Shown here piece by piece: positions 19,241 to 27,724 of a stretch of 64,000 bases of DNA. How positions within the stretch are numbered: the first letter of the stretch is position 1; each line of letters starts with the position of its first letter. Made by a program: the position numbers and the translations under genes. The notes beneath the pieces are model-generated. The model was not told the DNA's origin. It worked only from the letters and a program-made list of their open reading frames with translations, and searched no databases. Source of the stretch: RH-AL1 sp965198485 (GTDB taxonomy: Bacteria; Pseudomonadota; Alphaproteobacteria; Rhizobiales; Beijerinckiaceae); the NCBI GenBank assembly GCA_965198485.1, contig CBDAPQ010000005.1, positions 248,001 to 312,000 on the forward strand. Direction: 5' to 3'.

Positions 19241-19395
19241 CGGGCTCTCCGGGCGATTAGTGCGTCGCCGCAGCTCTAGCGAAATGCGGCTTCGTTTTCA
19301 AAAGCTCAATCGTGTGGGCTGCCCAGACGCAGTTCGACCGGCGCCGCGCGAAGGCCTCTGGCGCTTTGAAACGCGAGCCGCCATATTCGCCCATC

Positions 19396-19926
19396 GTGCA
19401 ATGCGAAGGTTGCTTAGCAGAGCGGCGTTCGAGGGTTCCGATAAGTGTCGCTTTCACGCGCGAGGAGGACGTCGAGGCGGCCGCCGCGCACCTGCCCGAC
19501 CGTCCGATCTCGCAGCACCCCAACTTCGTCACGGCGAGCGGCCTCGCGGCGATCGATGCGGCGCTGGCCCAGGCGCGCGCGGCCTACCAGGCGGCGCAGG
19601 CGGCGGGCGACGTGCGCACCGATCGCGGCGCCATGGCGATCGCCACGCGCGACCTGCGCTACTGGTCGGCGCGCCGGGCCAGCGCCCAGCTCGTCGCGAC
19701 GCGGCCGGACGGCGACAGGGTGCAGTTCGGCGGCAGCGTCACCTTCGACCGCGCGGACGGCCGCCGCCAGACCTTCCGCATCGTCGGCGAGGACGAGGCG
19801 GACGCGGCCAAGGGCTCGGTGTCCCACATCTCCCCGCTGGCCCGCGCCCTCGTCGGCAAGCGCGTCGGCGACGCCGCACGGTTCGGCGGCCAGGAGGTCG
19901 AAGTGGTCGCGCTGGCGGCGGGCTGA
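19396..19926 (+). CDS. GreA/GreB-like transcription elongation factor
   Basis: RNA-polymerase secondary-channel factor with a helical N-domain (HPNFVTASGLAAIDAALAQARAAYQ) and the GreA/GreB C-terminal FKBP-like domain (GSVTFDRADGRRQTFRIVGEDEADAAKGSVSHISPLARALVGKRVGD). Family members in this class begin MSVAFT; here that position reads ATA AGT GTC GCT TTC (19441), with a well-placed GAGG six bases upstream. Either an AUA codon starts translation, or the GTG at 19396 (used here) adds 15 residues, or the base is an error. Followed 10 bp later by the MaoC gene. Confidence 0.8.
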   Translation: MQCEGCLAERRSRVPISVAFTREEDVEAAAAHLPDRPISQHPNFVTASGLAAIDAALAQARAAYQAAQAAGDVRTDRGAMAIATRDLRYWSARRASAQLVATRPDGDRVQFGGSVTFDRADGRRQTFRIVGEDEADAAKGSVSHISPLARALVGKRVGDAARFGGQEVEVVALAAG

Positions 19927-19936
19927 GGAGTCGGAC

Positions 19937-20383
19937 ATGACGACAGGTATGCCTTCGACCTCCTCACCCGCAGAGGCGCTCGTCTCGGACTGGCTGCTCG
20001 TCGACCAGGCCACCATCGACCGCTTCGCCGAGGCCACCGGCGATCACCAGTTCATCCACGTCGATCCCGTGCGCGCCGCGGCGACGCCGCTCGGCGGCAC
20101 GATAGCGCACGGGCTGCTGGTGCTGTCGCTGTTGCCGGCGCTCGCCGCACGCACGCAGCCGCAGGTCGAGGGCGCCAAGATGGTGCTGAACTACGGCTAC
20201 GACCGCGTGCGCTTCCTGTCGCCAGTGCCCAGCGGCAAGCGCATCCGCGCCGCCTTCCGCACGCTGCGCGTGGAGGAGACGAAGCCTGGCCAATGGCGCC
20301 GGGTGACGGAGGTCACGGTCGAGATCGAGGGCGCGACCAAGCCGGCGCTTGTGCTCGAAAGCATCACCCTGGCCTTCGTGTGA
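19937..20383 (+). CDS. MaoC-like (R)-specific enoyl-CoA hydratase
   Basis: Hot-dog-fold protein (148 aa) of the MaoC family, hydrating trans-2-enoyl-CoA. The signature TGDHQFIHVDPVRA contains the catalytic Asp/His pair, followed by LGGTIAHGLLVLSLLP. Start ATG 19937 with GAGGAG upstream; the longer frame overlaps the Gre-like gene. Probably cotranscribed with it, though no functional link is obvious. Confidence 0.9.
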   Translation: MTTGMPSTSSPAEALVSDWLLVDQATIDRFAEATGDHQFIHVDPVRAAATPLGGTIAHGLLVLSLLPALAARTQPQVEGAKMVLNYGYDRVRFLSPVPSGKRIRAAFRTLRVEETKPGQWRRVTEVTVEIEGATKPALVLESITLAFV

Positions 20384-20390
20384 GCCGGCG

Positions 20391-21554
20391 CTAGACTCGC
20401 ATCAGCGCCGCCGGCCCGAGGTCGCCCAGCGTGGGGTAGCCGTCGACGGCCATGAGCAGGTCGGCCTCGGCCAGCACGCTGCGGATCACGTGGACGATGC
20501 CGGCGACGCCGTCGAGCGCGAGGCCGTAGGCGTAGGGGCGGCCGAGGCCCACGGCGGTGGCGCCGAACGCGATCGCCTTGATCATGTCGGTGCCGGAGCG
20601 CACGCCGGAATCGAAGAGCACCGGCACGCGGCCGGCGACCGCCTCGACCACGCCCGGCAGCATGTCGATGGCGGCGAGCCCGCCGTTGGCTTGGCGCCCG
20701 CCGTGGTTGGAGCAGAAGATCGCATCGGCCCCGGCGTCGACGGCGCGCCGGGCATCGTCGGGATGGCAGATGCCCTTCAGCACCAGCGGCATCTTGGTGA
20801 GCCCACGCAGCCACGGCAGGTCGGCCCAAGTCAGCGCCTTGCCGAAGATCTCGGTCCAGCGCCGCACCGCGGCCGGCCCGTCTTCCTCGGGCGGCGCGGC
20901 GAGCGAGGCGCGAAAGACCGGATCGGTGAAATAGTTCACCAGCGCGTGGCCGCGCAGCTGCGGGAAGCTGGCGGTGTTGAGGTCGCGCGGGCGCCAGCCG
21001 GTCAGCCAGGTGTCGAGCGTCACCACCAGCGCCTTGAAGCCGCAGGTCTCGGCGCGATGCACCAGGCTCTCGGCCACGCCGACGTCGCGCGGCGTGTAGA
21101 GCTGGAAATAGCCGGGCGTGTCGCCGAGGTGCCGGGCGACCTCCTCCATGGGGTCGTTGGCCAGCGTCGACACCATGAACGGCACGCCGGTCTGCGCCGC
21201 CGCTGTGGCCGCCGCGATGTCGCCGTGACCGTCCGGCGCAACGAGGCCGATGACGCCGATCGGCGACAGGAACATCGGCGTCGGCAGCCTGTGGCCGAAA
21301 AGTTCGATCGAAAGGTCGCGCCGGGTGCAATCCACCAGCATGCGCGGCAGCACGCCCCAGCGCTCGAAGGCGGCGACGTTGCCGCGCTGCGTGTGCTCGT
21401 TGCCGCAGCCGCCCTCGACGTAGGCGAGCACGCCGGGCGGCATGGCGGCGCGGGCGCGCTCGAACAGGGTGGCGTAGTCGACCGGCAGCTTGGGCACCAC
21501 GCCGCTCAAGCCGGCGAAGTAGATCTCGTTCTGGTAGTCGCCGAAGGCGGGCAT
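20391..21554 (-). CDS. FMN-dependent alpha-hydroxy-acid oxidizing protein (lactate 2-monooxygenase-like)
   Basis: TIM-barrel flavoenzyme (387 aa) oxidising L-2-hydroxyacids. FMN and active-site motifs are SPIGVIGLVAPDGH, STLANDPMEEV, FQLYTPRD, the catalytic His in CSNHGGRQANGG, and DSGVRSGTDMIKAIAFGA. The MPAFGDYQNEIYFAGLSG opening and the SNHGGRQANG form resemble lactate 2-monooxygenase more than lldD dehydrogenases; the substrate is uncertain. Converges on the MaoC gene. Confidence 0.88.
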   Translation of the reverse strand: MPAFGDYQNEIYFAGLSGVVPKLPVDYATLFERARAAMPPGVLAYVEGGCGNEHTQRGNVAAFERWGVLPRMLVDCTRRDLSIELFGHRLPTPMFLSPIGVIGLVAPDGHGDIAAATAAAQTGVPFMVSTLANDPMEEVARHLGDTPGYFQLYTPRDVGVAESLVHRAETCGFKALVVTLDTWLTGWRPRDLNTASFPQLRGHALVNYFTDPVFRASLAAPPEEDGPAAVRRWTEIFGKALTWADLPWLRGLTKMPLVLKGICHPDDARRAVDAGADAIFCSNHGGRQANGGLAAIDMLPGVVEAVAGRVPVLFDSGVRSGTDMIKAIAFGATAVGLGRPYAYGLALDGVAGIVHVIRSVLAEADLLMAVDGYPTLGDLGPAALMRV

Positions 21555-21783
21555 GCGCGGTCTCTCGCTCTCTTCGCTGACAATGCATGACCGCGACGGT
21601 GGTGCGCCGCGCCAAGCTCCTTCTCTCGACCGGGGATCGCGCGACCTTGGACCACGACTAAAAATATGTCGGCCGAGGGCAACCGCGACAAACCGTCAAG
21701 GTTGATCGGCGGGCTGGATGTTCAGCTCTGCAATTACGGCCGCGGCACAGCCGCAGCGCCGAGACCTCTCGAGGAGCGGGATC

Positions 21784-22215
21784 ATGGGCATTCTCGACAA
21801 CGTCATCGGCAGCCTGCTGGGCGGCGGCAACCAGCAGTCTTCCGGCATGGGCGGCGTACTCTCGAGCATCCTCGGCGGCGGCCAGTCCGGCCAGGCCGGC
21901 ACCAATCAGGGCGGCGGCCTCGGCGGCATGCTCGGTGGCGCCGCCGCGGGCGGCGGCCTCGGCGGGCTGGTCTCGCAGTTCGAGCAGGCCGGGCTCGGCA
22001 ACGTCGTGCAGTCGTGGATCGGCGGCGGCGCCAACCATCCCGTCTCGCCCGACCAGCTGCAGAACGTCTTTGGCGACAAAGTGCCGGGCATGGCCCAGCA
22101 GGCCGGCATGAGCCAGGGCGATTTCCTGTCCCAGCTGAGCCAGCACCTTCCCGCCGCCGTCGACGGCATGACGTCGGGTGGCCAATCCGGGGACAACAGC
22201 TCGGTGAACGTCTAG
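21784..22215 (+). CDS. YidB-like DUF937 protein
   Basis: A 143-residue, glycine- and glutamine-rich protein. The N-terminal MGILDNVIGSLLGGG and the C-terminal HPVSPDQLQNVFGDKVPGMA..GMSQGDFLSQLSQHLP match the YidB/DUF937 family, whose role is unknown. The middle is low complexity (repeated GGGLGG). ATG at 21784; the frame is open 66 nt earlier without support. Followed 25 bp later by the PDZ gene. Confidence 0.87.
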   Translation: MGILDNVIGSLLGGGNQQSSGMGGVLSSILGGGQSGQAGTNQGGGLGGMLGGAAAGGGLGGLVSQFEQAGLGNVVQSWIGGGANHPVSPDQLQNVFGDKVPGMAQQAGMSQGDFLSQLSQHLPAAVDGMTSGGQSGDNSSVNV

Positions 22216-22240
22216 CCCTCGAGAGCGCGGAGAGATCCCG

Positions 22241-22861
22241 ATGAAACGCGAGATCGCGATCCTGGCCGCCGTCCTCCTCGGCAGCCAGTGCCTGTCGGCG
22301 GCCGCCTCGGCCGACAACAAGATGGGCTATCACCTCGAGACCGCCGACCAGGCCTCAAGCCTGACCAAGACCGGCGGTTCGCTTGGCATGAAGGTCGGCC
22401 CGAAGGACGACATCACGAGCGAGGGCCTGACCTTCCAGGTGCTCAAGGTCGAGGGTGTCGTGGCCGACTCGCCGGCCGCGCAGGCCGGGCTCAAGGCCGG
22501 TGACCAGATCATCGCGGTCGACCGCCACGTCTTCTCGAACACGAAGACCTTCGCGGAATACGTCGGGTCGATCGAGCCGGGCAAGCAGATCGATGTCGAC
22601 TACATGCCGGAGGGCGGCGGGCCGAAGCAGGCCCAGCGCGTCGGCGTAACCGTCGGCAAAGGCGGCCACATGGCCGTGCCCAAGCCGGACGCGCCCAAGA
22701 CCGCCGCCGGCTTGTCGACCGGCGAGAAGGTCGCGATCGGGCTCGGCGCGGCGGCGGTCTTCGGCTGCTACGAGTACGATTGTTTCTCGAAGCTTAAGAA
22801 GAAGTACGAGGACGAGCGGGTCAAGCAGGGCCAGCCGGCGAAGCCGGTCGAGGCGCACTGA
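22241..22861 (+). CDS. Secreted PDZ domain protein
   Basis: A 206-residue protein with a signal peptide (MKREIAILAAVLLGSQCLSA, cleavage near AASA-DN), a PDZ domain at about residues 70-135 (VVADSPAAQAGLKAGDQIIAVD), a hydrophobic stretch (GEKVAIGLGAAAVFGCYEY) and a charged lysine-rich tail. No protease domain. It may be a periplasmic scaffold, perhaps anchored by the C-terminal segment. Cotranscribed with the YidB-like gene. Confidence 0.8.
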   Translation: MKREIAILAAVLLGSQCLSAAASADNKMGYHLETADQASSLTKTGGSLGMKVGPKDDITSEGLTFQVLKVEGVVADSPAAQAGLKAGDQIIAVDRHVFSNTKTFAEYVGSIEPGKQIDVDYMPEGGGPKQAQRVGVTVGKGGHMAVPKPDAPKTAAGLSTGEKVAIGLGAAAVFGCYEYDCFSKLKKKYEDERVKQGQPAKPVEAH

Positions 22862-22943
22862 GCCGGCTTGAGGTCATGGCTCCGCCGTGGCTGCGGGTCT
22901 CGACGGCGGCGCGCAGGACGGTTCTTCAGCAGGACACCGCAAC

Positions 22944-23690
22944 CTACCGCCCGCCTGATACCGTCACGATCGAGCCGGTCGCGTAGCTCGCCTCTTCGGA
23001 CACCAGCCACGCGACGGTGGCGGCGATTTCTTCCGGCTCGCCGCAGCGGCCGAGCGGCACCGTCGGGCCGACCTGATCGGCGAAGCCGGTGGTCATCTCG
23101 GTGACGATCATGCCCGGCGCCACTGCGTTGACGCGGATGCCCTCGCGCGCGACTTCCTTGGCCAGGCCGATCGTGAAGGACGACAGCGCGCCCTTCGAGG
23201 TGCAATAGGCCACCATGCCGGGGATGCCGCCGGTAGTGGCGGCGATCGAGCCGACGTTGACGATGGCGCCGCCGTGGCCGCCGTGCTTCGTCGACAGCCG
23301 GCGGATGGCGTGCTTGGCGCAGAGCGCCGGCCCGACCACGTTAATCGCCAGCACCTTCATGATGCTGTCGGCATCCTGCTCGTCGATGCGGCGCATGTCG
23401 CCGAGCACGCCGGCATTGTTGACCAGCGCGGCGAGCGATCCGAGCCCCTCGTCGCATTCCGCGAACATCGCCGCGACCTCGTCCTCTCTGGCGACGTCGG
23501 CGCCGTACGCCATCGCGCGGCCGCCGCTCGCCTCGATGTCGCGCACCACCGTCGCGGCGGCGGCGGCGCCGCTGGCGTAGTTCACCAGCACGGCGTAGCC
23601 GTCGGCAGCCAGCCGCCGGCAGATCGCCGCCCCGATGCCGCGGCTGCCGCCGGTGACGATCGCCACGCCCTTGCCGTGTGCTGCCGCCAT
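22944..23690 (-). CDS. SDR family oxidoreductase
   Basis: Short-chain dehydrogenase/reductase (248 aa) with the cofactor motif TGGSRGIG near residue 14, NNAG, the catalytic Ser (NVGSIAATTGG) and Tyr-Lys (YCTSK), and the C-terminal GSIVTVSGGR. It resembles FabG-like 3-oxoacyl reductases and sugar dehydrogenases; the substrate cannot be assigned. Divergent from rplU. Confidence 0.93.
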   Translation of the reverse strand: MAAAHGKGVAIVTGGSRGIGAAICRRLAADGYAVLVNYASGAAAAATVVRDIEASGGRAMAYGADVAREDEVAAMFAECDEGLGSLAALVNNAGVLGDMRRIDEQDADSIMKVLAINVVGPALCAKHAIRRLSTKHGGHGGAIVNVGSIAATTGGIPGMVAYCTSKGALSSFTIGLAKEVAREGIRVNAVAPGMIVTEMTTGFADQVGPTVPLGRCGEPEEIAATVAWLVSEEASYATGSIVTVSGGR

Positions 23691-23845
23691 GATGCTGAAA
23701 AGTCCTCGGTTCGTTGACTTGGCGGGGTCTTTGGACTAGCCGTCGTCGCGTTCGCGCGCCGAAGAGTGCCGGGCTTCCAAGAACCACAAGAAGACGGTCG
23801 TCGCGGGGTTCCCCGTGCCAGTCCGACACCTAGGAAACGAAGACC

Positions 23846-24160
23846 ATGTTCGCTGTCATCAAGACAGGCGGCAAGCAGTATACCGTTGCCGCGGACCACA
23901 CCATCACCGTCATGAGCCTGGCCGGCGAGCTGGGCGACACGATCACTTTCGCCGAAGTCCTCATGCTCGTCGGGGACGACGAGACCACGTTCGGCTCGCC
24001 CTTCGTCAGCGGCGCGTCCGTCACCGGCGAGATCGTGGCGCAGGAGCGCGGCCCGAAGGTGATCGCCTTCAAGAAGCGCCGTCGCCAGAACTCCAAGCGC
24101 AAGCGCGGCCACCGGCAGGATCTGACCCGCATCAAGATCACGGGTCTCCACGCCGGCTGA
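23846..24160 (+). CDS. rplU: 50S ribosomal protein L21
   Basis: Ribosomal protein binding 23S rRNA (104 aa). It begins MFAVIKTGGKQYTVAADHTI and ends in the basic rRNA-binding segment KKRRRQNSKRKRGHRQDLTRIKIT. First gene of the rplU-rpmA operon; a GC-rich hairpin lies between the two. Confidence 0.98.
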   Translation: MFAVIKTGGKQYTVAADHTITVMSLAGELGDTITFAEVLMLVGDDETTFGSPFVSGASVTGEIVAQERGPKVIAFKKRRRQNSKRKRGHRQDLTRIKITGLHAG

Positions 24161-24235
24161 GCCACCGTGCCGGGCGCCGGCCCGGCTCTACCCTTCCTTA
24201 TCAGCGGATCCGCGAGGATCTGGAGTTCGAGAACC

Positions 24236-24517
24236 ATGGCACATAAGAAAGCAGGCGGCTCCTCGCGCAACGGCCGCGACTCCGACGGGCGCCGCCTCGG
24301 CGTTAAGAAGTTCGGCGGCGAGCGCGTCATCGGCGGCAACATCATCGTGCGCCAGCGCGGCACCAAGTGGCACCCCGGCGCCAACGTCGGCATCGGCACG
24401 GATCACACCCTGTTCTCCAAGGTCGAGGGCACGGTGCAGTTCATCACCAAGGCCAACGGGCGCGCCTATGTGGCGGTGAACACGGTCGCCGTTCCGCACG
24501 CCGAAGCCGCGCATTAA
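24236..24517 (+). CDS. rpmA: 50S ribosomal protein L27
   Basis: Ribosomal protein near the peptidyl transferase centre (93 aa); starts MAHKKAGGSSRNGRDSDGRR and contains GGERVIGGNIIVRQRGTKWHPG. Translated from ATG 24236, 75 bp after rplU. The obgE GTPase gene that often follows in this class is not here. Confidence 0.98.
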   Translation: MAHKKAGGSSRNGRDSDGRRLGVKKFGGERVIGGNIIVRQRGTKWHPGANVGIGTDHTLFSKVEGTVQFITKANGRAYVAVNTVAVPHAEAAH

Positions 24518-24526
24518 GCACGCCCG

Positions 24527-24546
24527 GGCGGCGCCTTCGCGCCGCC
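24527..24546 (+). terminator. GC-rich hairpin after rpmA
   Basis: Perfect 8-bp arms (GGCGGCGC) with a CTTC tetraloop, 10 bp after the rpmA stop. No T-run follows, so it is at most a weak terminator or a processing element before the GNAT gene. Confidence 0.4.
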
Positions 24547-24564
24547 GGCACGGACGCGCGACCC

Positions 24565-25215
24565 ATGTTCCCGGACATCAGCCGCGACGATATCTTCAGG
24601 CTCGAGACCGAGCGGCTCTGGCTGCGATGGCTTCGGGCAGCGGACGCGCCGTCGATCGCCGCCTTCGCCGGCCTCGCCGACGTCGCGCAGATGACTGCCT
24701 CCATCCCGCATCCCTATCCGCCGGGCGAGGCCGAGCGCTTCATCCTGCATGCACGCGCCTCGACGGCCGGCGGCGACGCGCTGATCCTGGCGGCCACCAC
24801 CAAGGCCAAGGGCCGGCCGGTCGTGGGGCTCGTCGCGGCGCAGGTCGAGGACTCGGGCGAGATTGAGCTCGGCTACACGATCGGGCCGGCCTATGCCGGG
24901 CGCGGCTACGCCACCGAGATGGTGCGCACGCTGGTCGACGCGGTCTTCAACCTCACCGAGGCGCGCGCGCTCGTCGCCAACAGCCGCACGATCAACAAGG
25001 CCTCGCACCGCGTGCTGGAGAAATGCGGCTTCGTCTTCACCGGCACCGGCCTGAAAGACCTGCCGGCACGCGGCGGTCGGCACCCCTGCGATTTCTTCCG
25101 GCGCGATCGCCACGACTGGGCGGCCGATCTCGCCGCGCCGCGGCGCCTGCCCGGCATGGTGCAGCAGGCACCGCGCATCGCGCCGGACGGAACGCAAGGC
25201 GAGAAGCCGCAATAG
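24565..25215 (+). CDS. GNAT family N-acetyltransferase (RimJ/RimL-like)
   Basis: Acetyl-CoA-dependent acetyltransferase (216 aa). It opens with the RimJ/RimL-type LETERLWLRWLRAADAPSIAAF; the acetyl-CoA binding region is ELGYTIGPAYAGRGYATEMV, followed by ALVANSRTINKASHRVLEKCGF. A GNAT of this type following rpmA is a common arrangement in Alphaproteobacteria. Substrate unknown. ATG 24565, 47 bp after rpmA. Confidence 0.9.
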   Translation: MFPDISRDDIFRLETERLWLRWLRAADAPSIAAFAGLADVAQMTASIPHPYPPGEAERFILHARASTAGGDALILAATTKAKGRPVVGLVAAQVEDSGEIELGYTIGPAYAGRGYATEMVRTLVDAVFNLTEARALVANSRTINKASHRVLEKCGFVFTGTGLKDLPARGGRHPCDFFRRDRHDWAADLAAPRRLPGMVQQAPRIAPDGTQGEKPQ

Positions 25216-25245
25216 GGTCGACGCCCGCGTTCCGGCGGCGGGATG

Positions 25246-26277
25246 CTACCAGGTCGTCGGCTTGGGGTTGCGCGAGCCGAACTGAATCTGGTGCCAATAC
25301 GGGTAGGCCGGCTCGCGCCGGCTGGCCTTATCGAGCCGCATCACCTGTTCCGGCGTGAGGCTCCAGCCGACCGCCCCCAGGTTGGCCTGCAACTGGGCCT
25401 CGTCGCGGGCGCCGATCACGATGTTGCAGACGCTCGGGCGGGTGAGCAGCCAGTTCAGCGCCACCTGGGGCACGCTCTTCCCGGTCTCCGCGGCCACCTG
25501 GTCAAGGGCGTCCACCACGGTATAGAGGTATTCGTCCTCGACAACCGGGCCACCCTCGGCGCCCCCGGCGGCGATGCGGCCGCCGCTCGCCGGCTGGCCG
25601 CGGCGGATCTTGCCGGTGAGGCGGCCCCAGCCGAGCGGGCTCCACACCATCAGCCCGACACCCTGATCCAGCCCGAGCGGCATCAGCTCCCACTCGTAGT
25701 CGCGCCCGACCAGCGAATAATAGCCCTGGTAGGCGACGAAGCGGGCGAGACCGTAGCGTTCCGACGTCGCCAGGGCCTTCATGAGGTGCCAGCCGGAATA
25801 GTTCGAGGCGCCGAAATAGCCGATCTTGCCGGCGGTCACGAGGTCGTCGAGGGCGCGCAGGGTCTCGTCGACCGGCGTCAGCGCGTCGAAGGCGTGCATG
25901 AAGTAGACGTCGATGTGGTCGGTGCCGAGCCGCTTCAGGCTGGCCTCGCAGGCGTGCACGAGGTGGAAGCGGGAGGAGCCGACCTCGTTGGGGCCCTTGC
26001 CGGTGGGGAAGGTCGCCTTGGTGGAGATCAGCACCCTGTCGCGCTTGCCCTTGAGCGCCTGCCCCAGCACCTCCTCGGACACGCCGTCGGAATAGATGTC
26101 GGCGGTGTCGAAGAAGTTGACGCCGGCGTCGAGGCAAAGGTCGATCATGCGGGTGGCGCCGTCGACGTCGGTCTGGCCCCAGCGCTTGAAGAACTCGTTG
26201 GAGCCGCCGAATGTGCCTGTGCCCAGCGAGAGCACCGGCACCTTGAGGCCGGAGCGTCCGAGTTGGCGATGTTCCAT
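25246..26277 (-). CDS. Aldo/keto reductase
   Basis: NADPH-dependent TIM-barrel reductase (343 aa): MEHRQLGRSGLKVPVLSLGT opening, catalytic Asp/Tyr in FFDTADIYSDGVSEE, Lys in STKATF and His in DVYFMHAFD, cofactor site IVIGARDEAQL. Closest in look to the YajO/AKR11 type that reduces aldehydes. Converges on the GNAT gene and diverges from the MFS gene. Confidence 0.93.
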   Translation of the reverse strand: MEHRQLGRSGLKVPVLSLGTGTFGGSNEFFKRWGQTDVDGATRMIDLCLDAGVNFFDTADIYSDGVSEEVLGQALKGKRDRVLISTKATFPTGKGPNEVGSSRFHLVHACEASLKRLGTDHIDVYFMHAFDALTPVDETLRALDDLVTAGKIGYFGASNYSGWHLMKALATSERYGLARFVAYQGYYSLVGRDYEWELMPLGLDQGVGLMVWSPLGWGRLTGKIRRGQPASGGRIAAGGAEGGPVVEDEYLYTVVDALDQVAAETGKSVPQVALNWLLTRPSVCNIVIGARDEAQLQANLGAVGWSLTPEQVMRLDKASRREPAYPYWHQIQFGSRNPKPTTW

Positions 26278-26383
26278 GAGCGTGTCCTTGCGAGACGGGG
26301 AATGCTCCGCAACGCGCGAGCACGCCGGCAGTGCCGCGCAATCCTCGCTTCCCGGCCGCGCCCGCCGGGCTTATGACGATGTC

Positions 26384-27688
26384 ATGGCTACGCTCGACTC
26401 CGCCGCGGACACGCTCTCGCGCGAAGGCTCCAGGCTCGACTGGAAGGCCGTCGGCGCCGTGGCGCTCGGCAACATGCTCGAGTTCTACGATTTCATCACC
26501 TTCTCGTTCTTCGCCGTTGACATAGGCCGCGCCTTCTTCCCCTCCAAGGACCCGACCACGAGCCTGCTGTCGTCGCTCGCCGTGTTCTGGTCGGGGTTCC
26601 TGATGCGACCGCTCGGCGGCGTGGTGATCGGCGCGATGGCGGATCGCGCCGGGCGCAAGCCGGCGATGGTGCTGACCATCGCCATGATGGCGCTGGGCAT
26701 GCTGATGCTGGCGGCGACGCCGGGGGTCGCCACGATCGGCATCGCGGCGCCGATCATCGTCATCGCCGGACGGCTGATCCAAGGCTTCGCGCTCGGCGGC
26801 GAGGTCGGCCCGTCCACCGCCTACCTGCTCGAGGCGGCGCCGCAGAAGCAGCGCGCCTTCTTCGCCTCGTGGCAGACGGCGAGCCAGGGCGTGGCGGCGA
26901 TCCTCGCCGGCCTGATCTCGCTCGCGCTGTCGCTCTCTTTGTCGAAGGCCTCGCTCGACAGCTGGGGCTGGCGCGTGCCGTTCTTCCTCGGCATCGCCAT
27001 CGTTCCCGTCGGCATCCTGATCCGCTCGCACCTGCCCGAGACCGCGGGCGAGGGTGAGGACCCGGACGCCGCCCGCTCCAGCATGGACGTCCTGCGCCTC
27101 CTGGTGGTCGAGCACGGGCCGCGCCTGATGCTGACGCTGCTGGTCATCATGGCGGCGACGGTGTCGTTCTACATCGGCGCCAACATGCCGACCTACGCGC
27201 AATCCTCGCTGAAGTTCTCAAAGGCCGCCTCCGACGGCGTCACGCTGGCGCTGGGCTTCGCCTCGCTCGGTTTCACGCTGCTCGGCGGCTGGCTCGCCGA
27301 CCGCTTCGGCCGCCGCCCGGTCATGGTGCTCCCGCGCGCCGCGCTCGTCGTCGTCGCCATCCCGGCGTTCTGGCTCGCCGTCCACCAACCCCATCCCACG
27401 ACCATCTACGGCGTGGTGATCCTGCTCTCGGCGCTATCCTCGATCTCGACGGCGGCGATCATCGTGGCCGTTCCCGAGGCCCTGCCGCGCAACGTGCGCT
27501 CGGCCGGGCTCTCCATCGTCTACGCCCTGTCGGTGTCGCTGTTCGGCGGCTCGGCGCCTTGGGTCGTGACCAAGCTCATCGCGCTCACCCAAGACAAGGT
27601 CGCGCCGGCCTATTACCTCGCCGCCACCAGCCTGATCGGTGCCGTCGCCGCCTTCATGCTGCCGGAGACGCGCGGCCGCAAGCTGTAG
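26384..27688 (+). CDS. MHS-type MFS transporter (citrate/proline-betaine family)
   Basis: Inner-membrane proton symporter (434 aa, about 12 hydrophobic segments). The metabolite:H+ symporter signature is clear: GNMLEFYDFITFSFFAVDIG at helix 1, then FLMRPLGGVVIGAMADRAGRKPAM and GRLIQGFALGGEVGPSTAYL. Likely substrate is an organic acid or compatible solute; not decidable. ATG 26384. Upstream of, and codirectional with, the LysR gene. Confidence 0.92.
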   Translation: MATLDSAADTLSREGSRLDWKAVGAVALGNMLEFYDFITFSFFAVDIGRAFFPSKDPTTSLLSSLAVFWSGFLMRPLGGVVIGAMADRAGRKPAMVLTIAMMALGMLMLAATPGVATIGIAAPIIVIAGRLIQGFALGGEVGPSTAYLLEAAPQKQRAFFASWQTASQGVAAILAGLISLALSLSLSKASLDSWGWRVPFFLGIAIVPVGILIRSHLPETAGEGEDPDAARSSMDVLRLLVVEHGPRLMLTLLVIMAATVSFYIGANMPTYAQSSLKFSKAASDGVTLALGFASLGFTLLGGWLADRFGRRPVMVLPRAALVVVAIPAFWLAVHQPHPTTIYGVVILLSALSSISTAAIIVAVPEALPRNVRSAGLSIVYALSVSLFGGSAPWVVTKLIALTQDKVAPAYYLAATSLIGAVAAFMLPETRGRKL

Positions 27689-27724
27689 GGTAGATCGCGA
27701 CAGCCGCCTCCTTCGGATCAAGCC

